From Streptomyces sp. NRRL S-350 (GTDB lineage Bacteria > Actinomycetota > Actinomycetes > Streptomycetales > Streptomycetaceae): a stretch of 58,586 nucleotides of DNA. The stretch spans positions 1 through 58,586 of the forward strand of contig NZ_JOHO01000043.1 in NCBI RefSeq assembly GCF_000719705.1, written 5' to 3'. Each line of letters begins with the position of its first letter. The first letter of the stretch is position 1. Shown piece after piece: positions 39,534 through 48,611 of this stretch. The position numbers were made by a program, and so were the translations under genes. Below the pieces are notes generated by a model. It saw only the letters and a program-made list of their open reading frames with translations. It was not told where the DNA came from and searched no databases.

Positions 39534-40670
39534 TCAGGCGTTGACGGCCGGGCGCTCCGTCGTCGCGATGGTGGCGGAGCCGACGACGCGGGTGCCGTCG
39601 TAGAGGACGACCGCCTGGCCGGGGGCGATGCCGCGCACCGGGGTGTCGAGCCGGACGTGCAGTTCGCCGTCGGCCACCGATGCGGAGACCGGTACCTCCT
39701 CGCCGTGCGCCCGGAGTTGGGCGGTGTAGCGGCCGTCCGCCAACGGCTCGGTGCCGCACCAGCGGGGGCGGATGGCGGTGAGGGCGGTGACGTCGAGGCC
39801 TTCGACGGGGCCGACGGTCACGGTGTTGTCGACCGGGGAGATGTCGAGCACGTAGCGCGGCTTGCCGTCGGCGGCCGGGCGGCCGATGCGCAGGCCCTTG
39901 CGCTGGCCGATGGTGAAGCCGTACGCGCCGTCGTGTTCGCCGAGCTTGGTGCCGTCGGCGTCGAGGATGTCACCGGTGGCGGTGCCGAGGTGCCGGGCGA
40001 GGAAGCCCTGGGTGTCGCCGTCGGCGATGAAGCAGATGTCGTGGCTGTCGGGCTTCTTCGCCACGGCGAGGCCCCGGCGCTCGGCCTCCGCCCGGATCTC
40101 CTCCTTGGTGGTGTCGCCGAGCGGGAAGAGGGAGTGGGCGAGCTGGTCGGCGTCGAGCACGCCCAGCACGTAGGACTGGTCCTTGGCCCCGTCGACCGCC
40201 CGGTGCAGTTCGCGGGAGCCGTCGGGCAGGTCGACGATGCGGGCGTAGTGGCCGGTGCAGACGGCGTCGAAGCCGAGCGCGACGGCCTTGTCCAGCAGCG
40301 CGGCGAACTTGATCTTCTCGTTGCAGCGCAGGCACGGGTTCGGGGTCCGCCCGGCGGCGTACTCGGCGACGAAGTCGTCGATGACGTCCTCGCGGAAGCG
40401 CTCGGCGAGGTCCCACACGTAGAACGGGATGCCGATCACGTCGGCCGCGCGCCGGGCGTCCCGGGAGTCCTCGATGGTGCAGCAGCCGCGCGCACCCGTC
40501 CGGAAGGACTGCGGGTTGGCGGACAGCGCCAGGTGGACGCCGGTCACCTCGTGCCCCGCCTCGACGGCGCGGGCGGCGGCGACGGCGGAGTCGACGCCGC
40601 CGGACATCGCCGCGAGCACGCGCAGGCGGCCGGTGGACGCAGTGGTGGGGGCACCCGGGAAGTCAGTCAT
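39534..40670 (-). CDS. mnmA: tRNA-specific 2-thiouridylase
   Basis: A 378-residue MnmA (TrmU) that thiolates the wobble uridine of Lys, Glu and Gln tRNAs, using ATP and sulfur passed from a cysteine desulfurase. The PP-loop [12 protein letters not shown] is at residues 21-32. The catalytic cysteines are Cys113 in [12 protein letters not shown] and Cys213 in [11 protein letters not shown]. The C-terminal beta-barrel domains follow. The ATG at 40670 has no Shine-Dalgarno sequence, and a TACTCT -10-like box lies ten bases upstream, so the mRNA may be nearly leaderless. The cysteine desulfurase gene ends 47 bp upstream and is the likely sulfur source. Confidence 0.95.
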   Translation of the reverse strand: MTDFPGAPTTASTGRLRVLAAMSGGVDSAVAAARAVEAGHEVTGVHLALSANPQSFRTGARGCCTIEDSRDARRAADVIGIPFYVWDLAERFREDVIDDFVAEYAAGRTPNPCLRCNEKIKFAALLDKAVALGFDAVCTGHYARIVDLPDGSRELHRAVDGAKDQSYVLGVLDADQLAHSLFPLGDTTKEEIRAEAERRGLAVAKKPDSHDICFIADGDTQGFLARHLGTATGDILDADGTKLGEHDGAYGFTIGQRKGLRIGRPAADGKPRYVLDISPVDNTVTVGPVEGLDVTALTAIRPRWCGTEPLADGRYTAQLRAHGEEVPVSASVADGELHVRLDTPVRGIAPGQAVVLYDGTRVVGSATIATTERPAVNA

Positions 40671-40680
40671 GGTGACTACA

Positions 40681-40686
40681 AGAGTA
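40681..40686 (-). promoter_or_regulatory. candidate -10 box of mnmA
   Basis: TACTCT on the minus strand ends ten bases before the mnmA ATG, which has no ribosome site. The spacing predicts a transcript starting about three bases before the start codon. No good -35 element is seen. Confidence 0.4.
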
Positions 40687-40717
40687 CGGGGCCACCGGAC
40701 ATGCCCGGCTCGGAGAA

Positions 40718-41899
40718 CTACCGCCGCACCGACGCGGGCCCGGCGTTGCGCGCCCGCTGGACGACGGGGCCGATGGCGTCGGTGAGCGCCGTGACGTCCT
40801 CCCGCACCGACGTGTGCCCGAGCGAGAACCGCAGCGAGGCGCGGGCGAGCAGCGGGTCGACGCCCATCGCGAGCAGGACGTGGCTGGGCTGCGGCACGCC
40901 GGCCGTGCAGGCCGAGCCCGTCGAGCACTCGATGCCGGCCGCGTCCAGCAGCATCAGCAACGCGTCGCCCTCGCAGCCGGGGAAGGAGAAGTGGGCGTTG
41001 GCCGGCAGTCGGCCCTCGGCCGCCGGGTCACCGTTGAGGACGGCGCCCGGGACGGTGTCGAGGACGCCGGCCACCAGTTCGTCCCGCAGGGCGCCGAGCG
41101 CCACCGCGTGTTCGGCCCGGTGTGCCACGGCCCACGACGCGGCGGCGGCGAACCCGGCGGCGCCGGGGGCGTCCAGGGTGCCGGAGCGCACGTCGCGTTC
41201 CTGACCGCCGCCGTGCAGCAGCGGGACGGGCGTGGCGCCCCGGGAGAGCAGCAGGGCGCCGATGCCGAACGGGCCGCCGATCTTGTGCCCGGTCACGGTG
41301 AGCGCGGTGAGCCCGGATTCGGCGAAGGAGACCGGGACCTGGCCGAGCGCCTGCACCGCGTCGGCGTGCATCGGGATGCCGTACTCGGCCGCCACCGCGG
41401 CGAGTTCGCGCACCGGCTGGATCGTGCCGACCTCGTTGTTGGCCCACATCACGGTGACCAGCGCCACGGAGGCCGGATCGCGTTCGATCGACGAGCGCAG
41501 CGCCTCCGGGTGCACCCGGCCGTACCCGTCGACCGGCAGGTACTCGACCTTGGCGTCCTCGTGCTCGGAGAGCCAGTGCACGGCGTCGAGCACCGCGTGG
41601 TGCTCGACGGGGCTGCACAGCACCCGGGTGCGGGCCGGGTCGGCGTCCCGGCGGGCCCAGTACAGGCCCTTGACCGCCAGGTTGTCGGACTCGGTGCCGC
41701 CGCCGGTGAGCACGATCTCGCTCGGGCGGGCACCCAGTGACTCGGCCAGCGATTCGCGGGCTTCCTCGACCACCCGGCGGGCGCGGCGACCGGCCGCGTG
41801 CAGGGACGAGGCGTTGCCGACCACCCCCAGGTGGGCCGTCATCGCGGCGATCGCCTCGGGCAGCATCGGCGTGGTCGCCGCATGGTCCAGGTATGGCAT
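40718..41899 (-). CDS. cysteine desulfurase (IscS/NifS-like)
   Basis: A 393-residue PLP enzyme that converts cysteine to alanine and a protein-bound persulfide. [12 protein letters not shown] at the N-terminus and the HH pair in [12 protein letters not shown] are typical. PLP lysine is Lys206 in [10 protein letters not shown], and the active cysteine is Cys331 in [17 protein letters not shown]. It lies immediately upstream of mnmA on the same strand, which suggests it feeds sulfur to tRNA thiolation. It may also serve other thio-cofactor routes. The ATG at 41899 is set by homology; GGAGGG lies only a few bases upstream. Confidence 0.95.
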   Translation of the reverse strand: MPYLDHAATTPMLPEAIAAMTAHLGVVGNASSLHAAGRRARRVVEEARESLAESLGARPSEIVLTGGGTESDNLAVKGLYWARRDADPARTRVLCSPVEHHAVLDAVHWLSEHEDAKVEYLPVDGYGRVHPEALRSSIERDPASVALVTVMWANNEVGTIQPVRELAAVAAEYGIPMHADAVQALGQVPVSFAESGLTALTVTGHKIGGPFGIGALLLSRGATPVPLLHGGGQERDVRSGTLDAPGAAGFAAAASWAVAHRAEHAVALGALRDELVAGVLDTVPGAVLNGDPAAEGRLPANAHFSFPGCEGDALLMLLDAAGIECSTGSACTAGVPQPSHVLLAMGVDPLLARASLRFSLGHTSVREDVTALTDAIGPVVQRARNAGPASVRR

Positions 41900-42085
41900 A
41901 ACCCTCCGATTGTAGAGGGCCGCGCCGTGCGGCTCTCCAGGGCTGCGCACCGTTCCGGCCATCGCGCGTGCGGGCCGCCGGCGAAGGGCCCCGTCGGACG
42001 CACCGCCGGGCACCGCCGGGCACCGCGCGACGGTCCCCGGTCCGCCGGTGCGCACCGGGACCGGACGGCCGCGTTCGGCACTGGT

Positions 42086-42116
42086 TTGTACCACTGTGCC
42101 CCCCAGCGGTTAGCCT
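42086..42116 (+). promoter_or_regulatory. candidate promoter of the IclR-type gene
   Basis: TTGTAC (42086-42091) and TAGCCT (42111-42116) are separated by 19 bp, slightly long, and lie about 37 bp upstream of the IclR-type start codon. The upstream cysteine desulfurase gene runs the other way, so this is a divergent promoter region. Confidence 0.4.
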
Positions 42117-42152
42117 GACGGACACTTCTCCAGCCTGATCCACGGGGGCGTC

Positions 42153-42950
42153 ATGTCGCAGTCGGTCGACCGCGCGCTGAGTCTGCTCGACGCGCTCGGC
42201 GACGCGCCGCTCTCCCTGGAGCAGGCCGCGAGCACCCTCGGGGTGCACAAGTCCACCGCGCTGCGGCTGCTGCGCACCCTGGAGGAGCACGGCTTCGCCC
42301 GCCGCCAGCCCGACCTGCGCTACCGGGTCGGCGGCCGGGTGCTCTCGCTGGCGCACCGCGCACTGGAGGACTTCGACGTCCGGCAGGTCGCCGCGCCGTA
42401 CCTGGCCGCGCTCAACGCCCGCTGCGGCTTCACCGTCCGGCTCGCCGTGCTGCACGAGGGCGAGGTGCTCTACCTGGACGAGGTGGCCGGGCGCCGGGCG
42501 GCCGGGCCGCCCCGGATCGGGCGCCGGGCCCCGGTGACGGGCACGGCGGTGGGGCGGGTGCTGCTGGCCGGGCTGCCCGTGGACGGGCCGGACGCGCAGG
42601 GGCCGGCCACGGGCGGGCCGGGTGAGGGGGCCGAGTTGGCGGCGGTGCGCCGCCGGGGCTGGGCGGCCGAGTCGTCCGAGCACGGTGAGCCGGTGACCTG
42701 CGTGGCCGCGCCGGTCGCGGGCAGCGGCGGGCGGACGGTCGCGGCCTGCGCGGTGAGCGCCCCGGCCGGCGAGGTGGCGCCGGGCGAACTGGCCCGGATG
42801 GTGCCGGAGCTGCTGTGCACGGCCGAGGCGATCTCGCTCGCGTACGGCGGCTCGCCTACTCCTCGCTGGTGCGAGAACCGTTGCGGTGCCAGGCCCGCGG
42901 GGCGCGCCAGCCGTACTTCAGGGCGAGCATCCGCAGCCCGAAGGCGGTGA
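42153..42950 (+). CDS. IclR family transcriptional regulator
   Basis: A 265-residue IclR-type regulator. An N-terminal winged helix-turn-helix (SVDRALSLLDALGDAPLSLE, then AASTLGVHKSTALRLLRTLE, residues 4-50) is followed by the effector domain with VRLAVLHEGEVLYLDEV and APVTGTAVGRVLLAG. The effector domain is shorter than usual between residues 140 and 180. The last 30 residues have no family similarity, are arginine-rich and are encoded over the 3' end of the convergent TRIC-like gene (95-bp overlap). The original stop may have been lost. The target is unknown; the divergent cysteine desulfurase gene is one candidate. Confidence 0.85.
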   Translation: MSQSVDRALSLLDALGDAPLSLEQAASTLGVHKSTALRLLRTLEEHGFARRQPDLRYRVGGRVLSLAHRALEDFDVRQVAAPYLAALNARCGFTVRLAVLHEGEVLYLDEVAGRRAAGPPRIGRRAPVTGTAVGRVLLAGLPVDGPDAQGPATGGPGEGAELAAVRRRGWAAESSEHGEPVTCVAAPVAGSGGRTVAACAVSAPAGEVAPGELARMVPELLCTAEAISLAYGGSPTPRWCENRCGARPAGRASRTSGRASAARRR

Positions 42951-43515
42951 GCGCGGCGGCGGTGCCGGTCAGGCCGGTGAGCCGGTCCACGCCGATCAGC
43001 AGCGCGACGAGCGCGGCGCCGACGAGCGCCGGGACGGCGTAGATCTCCCGGTCCCAGCGCAGCAGCGAGGGGATCTCCCCGGCCAGTACGTCGCGGATCA
43101 CACCGCCGCCGGCCGCGGTGACCATGCCGAGCGCGATGGCCGCGACCGCGCCGAGCCCGTAGTCGTGCGCCTTGGCGGTGCCGGTGACGCAGAACAGTCC
43201 GAGGCCGAGGGCGTCCAGGGTCTGCACCGCCCGGTTGATCCGCTCGACCTCCGGGTGCAGGAAGAACACCACCAGCGCGGCGGCGAGCGGGGTCACGAAG
43301 TAGCCGAGGTTGGTGAAGGCGGCGACCGGGGTCGCCCCGATCACGAGGTCGCGCATCACCCCGCCGCCCAGCGCGGTGACTTCGGCCAGCACGCAGATCC
43401 CGAAGATGTCCATGTTCTTGCGGACGGCGAGCAGGCCCCCGGAGAGGGCGAAGACGAAGATGCCGACGAGGTCCAGCGACTGCTGCACGTCGGACGGGAA
43501 GATCTGCGAGGTCAC
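42856..43515 (-). CDS. trimeric intracellular cation channel (TRIC/UPF0126) family protein
   Basis: A 219-residue membrane protein with about seven helices made of two homologous halves. Each half carries the glycine-rich signature: ALGGGVMRDLVIGATP at about 48-63 and AAGGGVIRDVLAGEIP in the second half. These glycine/arginine motifs mark the prokaryotic TRIC cation channels (former UPF0126, YicG-like). A role in potassium or other cation flux is known for relatives; the substrate here is not shown. The GTG at 43515 starts close to the first helix. The 3' end overlaps the convergent IclR-type ORF. Confidence 0.9.
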   Translation of the reverse strand: MTSQIFPSDVQQSLDLVGIFVFALSGGLLAVRKNMDIFGICVLAEVTALGGGVMRDLVIGATPVAAFTNLGYFVTPLAAALVVFFLHPEVERINRAVQTLDALGLGLFCVTGTAKAHDYGLGAVAAIALGMVTAAGGGVIRDVLAGEIPSLLRWDREIYAVPALVGAALVALLIGVDRLTGLTGTAAALTAFGLRMLALKYGWRAPRAWHRNGSRTSEE

Positions 43516-43632
43516 CGTCCATGTGTACCCGATGCGTTCGTATGTCCGGACCGGCGGTCACGTTTGGTGACCGTCGGGCACTTTCGGTCACCGGGCGGAG
43601 GCGGCCCGCGCCCGTCCGTCCGGCCCGGCGGC

Positions 43633-43638
43633 TAGCCT
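43633..43638 (+). promoter_or_regulatory. candidate -10 box of acyltransferase gene 1 (leaderless)
   Basis: TAGCCT lies eight bases before the GTG start of the first acyltransferase gene, which has no ribosome site. The distance predicts a transcript that begins at or next to the GTG. The surrounding 12-mer GCTAGCCTCCCG recurs at the same distance before the second gene. Confidence 0.5.
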
Positions 43639-43645
43639 CCCGGCT

Positions 43646-44932
43646 GTGAAGCTGCAATCCCCCGCCCGACCCCGGCTCGGCTGGCTCGACGCGCTGCGCG
43701 GACTGGCCGCCCTGGCCGTCGCGCTGCACCACTTCGGCCTCCTCGACAAGATCCCGCACGGGTCGAAGGTGCCGAAGTACCTGGATCTCGGCTTCTTCGG
43801 CGTGATGCTGTTCTTCCTGGTCAGCGGCTACGTCATCCCGGCCTCGCTGGAACGGCGCGGCGACGTGCGGGCGTTCTGGCTGGGCCGGTTCTTCCGCATC
43901 CACCCGGCGGTGGTCGTCACCGTGGGGGCGAGCCTGCTGGTCCTGCCGCGCAGCTCGACCGCCGTCCAGGACTTCTCCTTCGACCACCCGCTGCTGTCGA
44001 CCGCGGCGAACGGGCTGATGCTGCAGGACCTGATGGGGGTGCCGAGCAGCATCGGGGTGATGTGGTCGCTCACCTACGAGATGGTCTTCTACTACTTCGT
44101 GACGGCGCTGTTCGTCCTCGGGTGGCACCGGCACAGCGCACCGGTCACGGTCGGTTTCGCGGCCGTCGCCCTGGTGCTCGGCGCATGGCTGCCGCTGGGC
44201 GCCATCACCGTGGACCTCGCCTCGACCAGGCACCTGGTGACCGCCGGCGCGGTCCTCGTGGTGACGGCGATGGCCTGCATCGCCACCGGCCGCCCGGAGC
44301 CGACCCGTTGGGGTTCCCTGCTGCTCGGCGGTCTGGGCCTGGCCCTCGTCACGCTGAACAGCCGCGCCGCCGGGTTCGAGACCATGATGATCTTCGCGAC
44401 CATGTTCGCCGGAACGGTGCTGTACCGGCTGGAACACGGCCGGATCGACCGGCTCCCGGCCCTGCTCTGCTGCTCCTTCGTCGTCGTCTGCGGCGTCGCG
44501 GTGGGCTACCTGTACGACCACGGCACGGCCCTGTGGCACACCTGGACCGCGTCGTGGACGGCGTTCTCCCTGACCTACCTCGCCGCCTGGGCCGTCTTCG
44601 CCGGCGGCATGCTGCTGCGACACCGGCGTTTCCCGCGCTGGCTCAGCGGGCTCGGCACGATCAGCTTCTCGGTCTACCTGCTGCACGGCCCGCTGATGCA
44701 CCTCATCGGCTGGAAGCTGCGGGGCCACTCCCCGATCGTCGGCTGGAAGGGCCAGGCGGCCCTCACGGCCGGCTTCCTGGCGGCGCTGGTCGTCCTGGGC
44801 TACCTCGGCTACCGCCTGGTGGAGATCCCGTTCCAGAACCTCGGCCGCAGGGCGGCCAAGGCGCTCGACCGCCGCTTTCCGGCGACCGCCGCGGTACCCG
44901 CGGAGCGGATTCCGCTAGCCTCCCGCGTGTGA
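43646..44932 (+). CDS. acyltransferase 3 family membrane protein, copy 1
   Basis: A 428-residue integral membrane protein of the acyltransferase 3 family, which typically O-acylates cell-surface sugars or secondary metabolites. It has the family start LGWLDALRGLAALAVALHHF with the conserved Arg and His, then FGVMLFFLVSGYVIPASLE, GRFFRIHP, and the late FSVYLLHGPLMH. About ten membrane helices are seen. The GTG at 43646 has no ribosome site but a TAGCCT box close upstream. Its TGA stop overlaps the GTG of a second copy of the same gene by four bases. Substrate unknown. Confidence 0.92.
   Translation: MKLQSPARPRLGWLDALRGLAALAVALHHFGLLDKIPHGSKVPKYLDLGFFGVMLFFLVSGYVIPASLERRGDVRAFWLGRFFRIHPAVVVTVGASLLVLPRSSTAVQDFSFDHPLLSTAANGLMLQDLMGVPSSIGVMWSLTYEMVFYYFVTALFVLGWHRHSAPVTVGFAAVALVLGAWLPLGAITVDLASTRHLVTAGAVLVVTAMACIATGRPEPTRWGSLLLGGLGLALVTLNSRAAGFETMMIFATMFAGTVLYRLEHGRIDRLPALLCCSFVVVCGVAVGYLYDHGTALWHTWTASWTAFSLTYLAAWAVFAGGMLLRHRRFPRWLSGLGTISFSVYLLHGPLMHLIGWKLRGHSPIVGWKGQAALTAGFLAALVVLGYLGYRLVEIPFQNLGRRAAKALDRRFPATAAVPAERIPLASRV
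44916..44921 (+). promoter_or_regulatory. candidate internal -10 box before acyltransferase gene 2
   Basis: TAGCCT within GCTAGCCTCCCG (44914-44925) repeats the element before copy 1 at the same distance from its GTG. It lies inside the last codons of copy 1. It may give copy 2 its own leaderless transcript, or may simply be carried over by the duplication. Confidence 0.45.
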
Positions 44933-46350
44933 AGCTCATCGAACGCGCGCCATGGCGCCGCAACAACGCCCGTACCGCGGCGGGCGGCCCGGCCACCGCC
45001 TCGGCGCGGCTGGGCTGGCTCGACGCCCTGCGCGGCATAGCCGCGCTCTCCGTGGCGGTCTACCACCTGGCCCTGCCGTTCGTCTGGCTCCATGCCGACC
45101 ACGTGCCGCGCTACCTGGACCCGGGCATCTTCGGCGTGATGCTGTTCTTCCTGGTCAGCGGCTACATCATCCCGGCCTCGCTGGAACGGCGCGGCGACGT
45201 GCGGGCGTTTTGGGCGGGCCGGTACTTCCGGATCTACCCGGTGGTGATCGTCGCGGTGGTGGCGAGCCTGCTGGTCCTGCCCCGCAGCCACACGGTCGTC
45301 CAGGGCTGGGCGTTCGACCACCCGCTGCTGACGCTGGCGGGCAACGGCCTGATGGTCCAGGACATGATGGGCGTCACGAACGTCATCGGGGTGATGTGGA
45401 CGCTCACCTACGAGATGGTCTTCTACTACTTCGTGACGACCCTCTTCGTCACCGGCCGGCACCGGCAGAGCGCCCCGATCGCGATCGGCTTCGCGGCCGG
45501 CGCGCTGGTCCTCGGCGGCTGGCTGCCGCTCGGCTCGATCACGGCCGACGGGCTGCCCGCCGTCCGGAACCTGGTGCTGGCCGCCGGGATCGTCGTGGTC
45601 GCCGCGATGGCCTGCATCTTCACCGGCCGCGCCGACCTGACCCGCTGGGGCGGGACGATGCTCGGCGGGCTGGGCCTGGTGCTGGTCCTGCTGAACAGCC
45701 GGTCCGCCGCCTTCGAGAGCCTGATGGTCTTCGCGACCATGTTCGCCGGGACGGTGCTGTACCGGCTGGAGCACGGCCAGATCGACCGCACCCCGGCGGT
45801 CCTGTGCTGCGCCTTCGTCCTCACGGCGGGCTTCCTGTCCGGCTTCATGTACAACCACGACCAGGCCCTGTGGCGCACCTGGAGCGAGACCTGGAAGTCC
45901 TTCTCCTTCGCGTACCTGGCCGCCTGGGTCGTCTTCGTGCTCGGCATGCTGCTGCGCCGGCGGCGGTTCCCGCGGGCGCTCGCCTGGCTGGGCACGATCA
46001 GCTACTCGGTGTACCTGCTGCACAACCCGCTCATCCACGGGATGGAGTGGCTGCTGGAGGACCGCAAGCCCTTCGTCTCCTGGCAGGGCCGCAGCGTGCA
46101 GTTCGTCGCCTTCATGGCCGCCCTGCTGCTGGTCAGCTACCTCAGCTACCGGCTGATCGAGATCCCGTTCCAGAACCTCGGCCGCCGGGCGGTCAAGGCG
46201 CTGAACCGCCGCTTCCCGGCCGAGGCGCTGCCGGCCCGTCCGGCCGGCCGTGCTCCGGGCGGACCGCTGCCGGCGGACGCTCCGCGGGCGGCGGCCGCCT
46301 CCGTGCCGGAGGCCCGGGAGTCGGCGCCCGTGACGACCGGCCGCCCCTGA
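44929..46350 (+). CDS. acyltransferase 3 family membrane protein, copy 2
   Basis: A 473-residue paralogue of the preceding gene, starting at GTG 44929 (MKLIERAPWRRNN), four bases before the stop of copy 1. The same motifs appear: LGWLDALRGIAALSVAVYHL, FGVMLFFLVSGYIIPASLE, GRYFRIYP and SYSVYLLHNPLIH. Nucleotide identity is nearly complete over long stretches, for example about 43797-43870 against the equivalent part of copy 2. It has an extra basic N-terminal segment and a longer Pro/Ala-rich cytoplasmic tail. It arose by tandem duplication. A strong bidirectional hairpin follows. Substrate unknown. Confidence 0.92.
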   Translation: MKLIERAPWRRNNARTAAGGPATASARLGWLDALRGIAALSVAVYHLALPFVWLHADHVPRYLDPGIFGVMLFFLVSGYIIPASLERRGDVRAFWAGRYFRIYPVVIVAVVASLLVLPRSHTVVQGWAFDHPLLTLAGNGLMVQDMMGVTNVIGVMWTLTYEMVFYYFVTTLFVTGRHRQSAPIAIGFAAGALVLGGWLPLGSITADGLPAVRNLVLAAGIVVVAAMACIFTGRADLTRWGGTMLGGLGLVLVLLNSRSAAFESLMVFATMFAGTVLYRLEHGQIDRTPAVLCCAFVLTAGFLSGFMYNHDQALWRTWSETWKSFSFAYLAAWVVFVLGMLLRRRRFPRALAWLGTISYSVYLLHNPLIHGMEWLLEDRKPFVSWQGRSVQFVAFMAALLLVSYLSYRLIEIPFQNLGRRAVKALNRRFPAEALPARPAGRAPGGPLPADAPRAAAASVPEARESAPVTTGRP

Positions 46351-46368
46351 CGGTTCCGGCCCGGACGA

Positions 46369-46411
46369 CGGAAGGCCGCCCGCCCCCTGGCCGGGGGTGG
46401 GCGGCCTTCCG
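46369..46411. terminator. 19-bp stem between convergent acyltransferase and opp operons
   Basis: Positions 46369-46387 pair with 46393-46411, with one G-U-type position and a 5-nt loop. It lies between the end of the second acyltransferase gene (46350) and the end of the ABC transporter operon (46442), so it can stop transcription from both sides. Confidence 0.85.
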
Positions 46412-46441
46412 CATGGGCGGCCTTGCGCGTCGGGCCGGAGC

Positions 46442-47506
46442 TCAGGAGGCAGTGGCCTCCGGCGCGCCCGCGGGCGCGTTCTCCGGGAAGTGGCAGGCCA
46501 CCTGGTGTCCGGTCGCCAGTGCGGTGAGCGGCGGCTCCTGGGTGGCGCAGACGTCCTGCGCCTTCCAGCAGCGGGTGCGGAAGCGGCAGCCGCTGGGCGG
46601 GTTGATCGGGGAGGGGACGTCGCCGGTGAGCAGGATCCGTTCGCGGCCGGCGCGCTGGCGGCGGCGCGGGTCGGGGACGGGCACGGCGGACATCAGCGCG
46701 TTGGTGTACGGGTGCATCGGGCTGCGGTAGAGCGCGTCCCGGTCGGCGATCTCCACGATCTTGCCGAGGTACATCACCGCGACCCGGTCGGAGACGTGCC
46801 GGACCACCGAGAGGTCGTGCGCGATGATCAGGTAGGTCAGTCCGAGTTCCTGCTGGAGGTCGTCCAGCAGGTTGACCACCTGGGCCTGGATGGAGACGTC
46901 CAGGGCGGAGACCGGCTCGTCCGCGATGATCATCTTCGGCTTCAGGGCGAGCGCCCGGGCGATGCCGATGCGCTGGCGCTGGCCGCCGGAGAATTCGTGC
47001 GGGTAGCGGTTGTAGTGCTCGGGGCTGAGGCCGCACAGCTCCAGCAGCTCCTGGACGGCCTTCTTGACGCCGCCCTCGGGCTGGACCCCCTGGAGCCTGA
47101 AGGGCGCGCCGACGATGGTGCCGACGGTGTGCCGGGGGTTCAGCGAGGAGTACGGGTCCTGGAAGATCATCTGGATGTCGCGGCGCAGCGGCCGCATCGC
47201 CCCGACGCTCAGGTGGGTGATGTCGGTGCCCTCGAACTCGATCTTGCCGCCGGTCGGTTCGTCGAGCCGGGTGACCAGTCGGCCCATGGTCGACTTGCCG
47301 CAGCCGGACTCCCCGACGACGCCCAGCGTCTCGCCGGCGTTGACCGAGAAGTCGATGCCGTCGACGGCCCGCACCGCGCCGGTCTGACGGCGGAGCAGCC
47401 CGCCGCGGATCGGGAAGTGCCGGGTCAGGCCGGTCACCTTCAGCAGCGGCTCGCGGTCGGAGGCGGGCGCCGGCCCCGGGATCGTGGCCGCCTGAGTGTC
47501 CGTCAT
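46442..47506 (-). CDS. oligopeptide/dipeptide ABC transporter ATP-binding protein (OppF/DppF-like)
   Basis: A 354-residue ABC ATPase, last of the five-gene importer operon. Walker [10 protein letters not shown], the Q-loop [12 protein letters not shown], the signature motif [15 protein letters not shown], Walker [14 protein letters not shown] and the H-loop AHDLSVV are all present. The C-terminal oligo_HPY domain has the cysteine cluster ([15 protein letters not shown]) typical of Opp/Dpp ATPases, some of which carry an iron-sulfur cluster there. The start is ATG at 47506, 34 bp after the OppD-like gene. Confidence 0.95.
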   Translation of the reverse strand: MTDTQAATIPGPAPASDREPLLKVTGLTRHFPIRGGLLRRQTGAVRAVDGIDFSVNAGETLGVVGESGCGKSTMGRLVTRLDEPTGGKIEFEGTDITHLSVGAMRPLRRDIQMIFQDPYSSLNPRHTVGTIVGAPFRLQGVQPEGGVKKAVQELLELCGLSPEHYNRYPHEFSGGQRQRIGIARALALKPKMIIADEPVSALDVSIQAQVVNLLDDLQQELGLTYLIIAHDLSVVRHVSDRVAVMYLGKIVEIADRDALYRSPMHPYTNALMSAVPVPDPRRRQRAGRERILLTGDVPSPINPPSGCRFRTRCWKAQDVCATQEPPLTALATGHQVACHFPENAPAGAPEATAS

Positions 47507-47540
47507 CGGTTCTCTCCAGAAAGGTGGTACGAGGCCGGGC

Positions 47541-48611
47541 TCACAGCCGGGGCGCGATCTCTTCGGCGAAGATGCGGTGCCGCTCGCCGACCGGCAGGTG
47601 GCAGGCCGCGTAGTGGCCGGGTGCGGCTTCGGCCAGCACCGGGACCTCGCTCGTGGAGCGCCCGTCGGTCAGGTCGGCGTACGGGCAGCGCGGGTGGAAG
47701 GCGCAGCCCGTCGGCACGTTGATCAGGCTGGGCGGGGTGCCCTTGACCGGGACGAGCCGGTCCTGCAGTTCCCGGTCCAGGCGCGGCATCGAGCCCAGCA
47801 GGCCCCAGGTGTAGGGGTGTTCGGGCGCGTCGAAGAGGGTTTCGGCCGGTCCGCGCTCGATGCACTTGCCGCCGTACATGACCAGGATGTCGTCGGCCAG
47901 TTCGGCGACCACCCCGAGGTCGTGGGTGATGATGATGACGGCGGAGCCGAACTCGTCCTGGAGGTCGCGGATGAGGTCCAGGATCTGCGCCTGGACGGTG
48001 ACGTCCAGGGCGGTGGTGGGCTCGTCGGCGATCAGCAGGGCGGGGTCGTTGACGAGCGCCATGGCGATCATCGCGCGTTGGCGCATGCCGCCGGAGAACT
48101 GGTGCGGGTAGTCGTCGACCCGGCGGTCGGGCTGCGGGATGCCGACCCGGTCGAGCATCTCGATCGCCCGGGTGCGGGCCTGCTTCTTGGTGGCCTGCGG
48201 GTGGTGCACCCGGTACGCCTCGACGATCTGCTGCCCCACCGTGTAGTAGGGGTGCATCGCGGTCAGCGGGTCCTGGAAGATCATCGCCAGTTCGCGGCCG
48301 CGCAGTTGGCGTACGCGGTCCGGTCCGGCGGCGATCAGGTCCTCGCCGTCGAGCAGGATCTCGCCGCTGATCCGGGCCCGCTTGGAGCGGTGCAGGCCCA
48401 TGATGCCGAGCGAGGTGACGGACTTCCCGGAGCCGGACTCGCCGACGATGCCGAGGGTGCGGCCCTTGTGCAGGTCGAAGCTGACCCCGTCGACCGAGCG
48501 GACCAGGCCGTCGTCGGTGTCGAAGTGGATCCGCAGGTCGCGCACGGAGAGGAAGGGGTCACCGGACGGGGCCTGCGCGGTGGCTTCCGTGGTCTTCTGG
48601 AGCTCGGTCAC
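47541..48611 (-). CDS. oligopeptide/dipeptide ABC transporter ATP-binding protein (OppD/DppD-like)
   Basis: A 356-residue ABC ATPase, partner of the OppF-like subunit. Walker [23 protein letters not shown], signature [15 protein letters not shown], Walker [14 protein letters not shown] and [10 protein letters not shown] are intact. The C-terminus has [11 protein letters not shown] of the oligo_HPY domain. The GTG at 48611 overlaps the stop codon of the upstream permease gene by four bases (GTGA), indicating translational coupling. The pair of different ATPases is typical of peptide rather than sugar importers. Confidence 0.95.
   Translation of the reverse strand: MTELQKTTEATAQAPSGDPFLSVRDLRIHFDTDDGLVRSVDGVSFDLHKGRTLGIVGESGSGKSVTSLGIMGLHRSKRARISGEILLDGEDLIAAGPDRVRQLRGRELAMIFQDPLTAMHPYYTVGQQIVEAYRVHHPQATKKQARTRAIEMLDRVGIPQPDRRVDDYPHQFSGGMRQRAMIAMALVNDPALLIADEPTTALDVTVQAQILDLIRDLQDEFGSAVIIITHDLGVVAELADDILVMYGGKCIERGPAETLFDAPEHPYTWGLLGSMPRLDRELQDRLVPVKGTPPSLINVPTGCAFHPRCPYADLTDGRSTSEVPVLAEAAPGHYAACHLPVGERHRIFAEEIAPRL

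Noticed and set aside
39438..41204. 588-codon plus-strand frame
   Set aside because: It is antisense to mnmA and the cysteine desulfurase, both with intact catalytic motifs.
44929..46350. The second acyltransferase as an assembly duplication artefact
   Set aside because: The copies differ throughout in protein sequence, have different N- and C-termini and share one continuous overlapping junction, so a true paralogue is more likely.
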